NCBI GenBank assembly: GCA_020636745.1
Contig: JACJXH010000005.1
Span: forward strand, 1-64,000
Length of the DNA stretch: 64,000 bases
Origin: Lentimicrobiaceae bacterium
GTDB lineage: Bacteria > Bacteroidota > Bacteroidia > Bacteroidales > Lentimicrobiaceae
Reading direction: 5' to 3'
Shown here: positions 62,209-64,000 of the stretch, one piece after another
Layout of the letters: every line of letters begins with the position of its first letter
Numbering within the stretch: the first letter of the stretch is position 1
Notes under the pieces: generated by a model
Seen by the model: only the letters and a program-made list of their open reading frames with translations
Told to the model about the DNA's origin: nothing
Database searches by the model: none
Made by a program: the position numbers and the translations under genes

Positions 62209-63060
62209 ATGAGAACCATCATTTCAGCCGTCGATTTTTCTGACTGCTCAATCAATGCCCTGGAGCATGCAGTCAATATTGCCAGGCATTCAAAAGCCAA
62301 CCTTCTTATGTTATGGGTTAATAATCCATATACGACCAAAACCATCCTGTCTTCTGATTTATCAGATGATTTGGTGGAAGAAGTTGAGCATCAGTTCACC
62401 AGATTGATCAACAAGTATAGTCCGCAACTGCCCGACTCAAAAATTGATTACATCATCAGAGAAGGTAAAGTATACAAAGAAGTGGTAAACCAGGCCAGGG
62501 AATCAGATGCCTGGCTGATTGTAGCAGGAACACATGGTTCTTCCGGCTTTGAAGAACTCTGGATGGGCAGCAATGCCAATCGCATTGTTACTGCAGCCCC
62601 ATGCCCCATTATTACCATTCGTGCAGGCGTAGAAATCAGCCGTGACCTGAAACTTATCGTTATGCCCATCGACAGTACAATGGAAACCCGGCAGAAAGTA
62701 CCATTTACGGCCGAACTTGCCCAGGCATTTAATGCTGACATTCATGTACTTGCCGTATATACCACTACGGTTGATGATGTGAGGGGAAGAGTGCTTAGCT
62801 ATGCCAAACAAGCCTGTAAATATCTGAAAGAAAGCGGTGTTAACAACCAGCTGATTGAAGTTGATGCTGAAAATTTAAGCACAACTACCATGGAATATGC
62901 AAAACAGGTAAATGCCAATCTTATTTCCATAATGACCGAACAGGAAAAAACCGCCATTAATCTTTGGCTGGGACCATACGCCCAGCAAATGGTGCATCAT
63001 TCTCCTATTCCCGTATTAAGCATCCATCCAAAAGAGATTCTTATCTCAATGGGTTATTAA
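62209..63060 (+). CDS. Tandem universal stress protein, paralog
   Basis: A 283-residue two-domain UspA-like protein, the same length as the paralog at 60628, which supports the ATG at 62209 over a TTG at 62158. The first domain carries GTHGSSGFEELWMGSNANRIV; the second has the degenerate IMTEQEKTAINLWLGPYAQQMV. Segments such as GKVYKEVVNQA and PFTAELAQAF match the paralog. It ends before a shared terminator with the aldolase gene. Confidence 0.88.
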   Translation: MRTIISAVDFSDCSINALEHAVNIARHSKANLLMLWVNNPYTTKTILSSDLSDDLVEEVEHQFTRLINKYSPQLPDSKIDYIIREGKVYKEVVNQARESDAWLIVAGTHGSSGFEELWMGSNANRIVTAAPCPIITIRAGVEISRDLKLIVMPIDSTMETRQKVPFTAELAQAFNADIHVLAVYTTTVDDVRGRVLSYAKQACKYLKESGVNNQLIEVDAENLSTTTMEYAKQVNANLISIMTEQEKTAINLWLGPYAQQMVHHSPIPVLSIHPKEILISMGY

Positions 63061-63119
63061 AAAAGGCTGCTTTCGAAAAAAAACAATTGAAAATATTTCG
63101 TTTAAAAAGACCATAACAC

Positions 63120-63158
63120 AAAAAAAGCCCCGTTCAGTATCAGAGCGGGGCTTTTTTA
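63120..63158. terminator. Bidirectional terminator, stress protein / aldolase
   Basis: AAAAAAGCCCCG (63121-63132) pairs exactly over 12 bp with CGGGGCTTTTTT (63146-63157) across a 13-nt loop. Flanking A- and T-runs give U-tracts on both strands between convergent genes. Confidence 0.92.
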
Positions 63159-63166
63159 TTATCAGG

Positions 63167-64000
63167 TTAGTTTCTGTCAAGACTATTCAGGTCTTCAAAA
63201 GCAATTTTCAACCTTGCAATCATGGTTTTCTGAGCTTCATTTAACCATTTACGCGGGTCGTAATACTTTTTATTGGGTTTGTCGTCGCCTTCCGGATTGC
63301 CAATCTGGGCCTGAAGATAACCTTCATTCTTTTTATAGTAATTCATAATGCCTTCCCATGTAGCCCATTGGGTATCGGTATCAATATTCATTTTAACTAC
63401 CCCATAAGAAATGGCCTCACGAATTTCTTCGCGGCTTGAACCGGACCCCCCGTGAAAAACAAAATTCACCGGCTTTTCTGTAGTATTGTATTTCTTTTGA
63501 ATATAATCCTGTGAATTTTTAAGGATAACGGGCTGAAGTTTCACATTTCCGGGCTTATACACACCATGTACATTGCCAAAAGAAGCCGCAATGGTGAAAC
63601 GATCGCTGATCTTACTCAGGGTTTCAAAGGCATAAGCCACATCTTCAGGCTGAGTATACAGCTTTGAGCTATCCACGCTGGTATTGTCAACCCCGTCTTC
63701 TTCGCCGCCGGTAACACCCAGCTCAATTTCAAGCGTCATGCCCATTTTGCTCATCCGCGCCAGATATTTGCTGCAGATTTCGATATTTTCTTCCAGGCTT
63801 TCTTCCGAAAGATCAAGCATGTGCGAGCTGAAAAGGGGTTTTCCAGTTTCCTTAAAGTGCTTTTCACCAGCATCGAGGAGCCCATCTATCCAAGGTAGCA
63901 GTTTTTTGGCAGCATGGTCAGTATGAAGAATAACCGGCACTCCATAAGCTTCGGCAAGCAGATGTACATGTTTCGCTCCGGAAACAGCACCTGCTATTGC
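63167..64000 (-). CDS. fbaA: Class II fructose-bisphosphate aldolase (partial)
   Basis: The 3' 277 codons of a class II aldolase; the frame stays open to the right edge, so about 80 N-terminal residues are missing. An internal GTG at 63940 is not the start, since the codons before it read AIAGAVSGAKHVHLLAEAYG, conserved in the family. VILHTDHAAKK holds the catalytic aspartate and a zinc histidine, FHGGSGS the later phosphate and zinc site. It splits fructose 1,6-bisphosphate into dihydroxyacetone phosphate and glyceraldehyde 3-phosphate. Confidence 0.94.
   Translation of the reverse strand, partial: AIAGAVSGAKHVHLLAEAYGVPVILHTDHAAKKLLPWIDGLLDAGEKHFKETGKPLFSSHMLDLSEESLEENIEICSKYLARMSKMGMTLEIELGVTGGEEDGVDNTSVDSSKLYTQPEDVAYAFETLSKISDRFTIAASFGNVHGVYKPGNVKLQPVILKNSQDYIQKKYNTTEKPVNFVFHGGSGSSREEIREAISYGVVKMNIDTDTQWATWEGIMNYYKKNEGYLQAQIGNPEGDDKPNKKYYDPRKWLNEAQKTMIARLKIAFEDLNSLDRN

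Overview
The window reads as a chromosomal segment of a Bacteroidota bacterium, most likely a Bacteroidales-type lineage; genus cannot be fixed from the sequence. The signs are: two secreted proteins with type IX secretion (T9SS) C-terminal sorting domains, a periplasmic two-component-regulator beta-propeller sensor kinase, LytS/LytTR pairs, an EF-G2-type elongation factor paralog, DAHP synthase fused to chorismate mutase, outer-membrane beta-barrel proteins, few Shine-Dalgarno sequences, and a recurring TAnnTTTG promoter -7 element (often followed by CA-CCGC) upstream of many genes. No rRNA, tRNA, CRISPR array, insertion sequence, prophage or plasmid function was recognised. It looks like core genome with a few lineage-specific patches.

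Layout. 1-5.8 kb is the most lineage-specific part: an 11-bp phased repeat, a secreted zinc phospholipase C-like protein paired with a membrane zinc-ribbon protein, a lone PD-(D/E)XK nuclease-like protein, a small membrane protein, and two tandem paralogous secreted proteins. 6-11.3 kb is a signalling block: a 1081-residue propeller histidine kinase and an overlapping LytTR regulator/LytS kinase pair. At 11.9-14.3 kb is a T9SS-exported beta-helix protein with four repeats. 14.4-21.8 kb holds a DUF2721 protein, a TPR-like small protein, transaldolase, a PfkB-family sugar kinase, EF-G2 and a GH30 glucosylceramidase-like hydrolase. 21.9-26.2 kb is a beta-oxidation-type operon (thiolase, 3-hydroxyacyl-CoA dehydrogenase, enoyl-CoA hydratase) plus an unknown protein.

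26.4-33.5 kb is a compact menaquinone operon in the order menI-menF-menD-menB-menA-menC-menE, with overlaps or gaps of at most 17 bp; it covers isochorismate to demethylmenaquinone except for menH, which is not here. It converges on tsaB, an HlyD-type membrane fusion protein and a TolC-type outer membrane protein. 37.5-41.8 kb carries a T9SS-exported M1 metallopeptidase, an AlkD DNA glycosylase, a GNAT acetyltransferase and a PAP2-like membrane protein. 41.8-50.7 kb carries a beta-barrel protein, an S9 oligopeptidase, rpoN (sigma-54), asnS, DAHP synthase-chorismate mutase, a decayed small secreted-peptide gene and another outer-membrane protein. 51-64 kb carries hflX, a P-loop nucleotide kinase, a six-helix membrane protein, the queG-arcA-M16 peptidase operon, ruvB, two universal stress proteins flanking a SPOR protein, and the 3' part of class II fructose-bisphosphate aldolase, which runs off the right edge.

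No clear new defence or mobile system is present. The observations most worth a second look are the EF-G2 with degenerate GTPase motifs and an inverted repeat upstream of its promoter, the hairpin-containing leader of the PfkB kinase, the small secreted peptide gene with two in-frame stops at 49.6 kb, the propeller kinase beside LytS/LytTR, and the zinc-PLC/zinc-ribbon pair.
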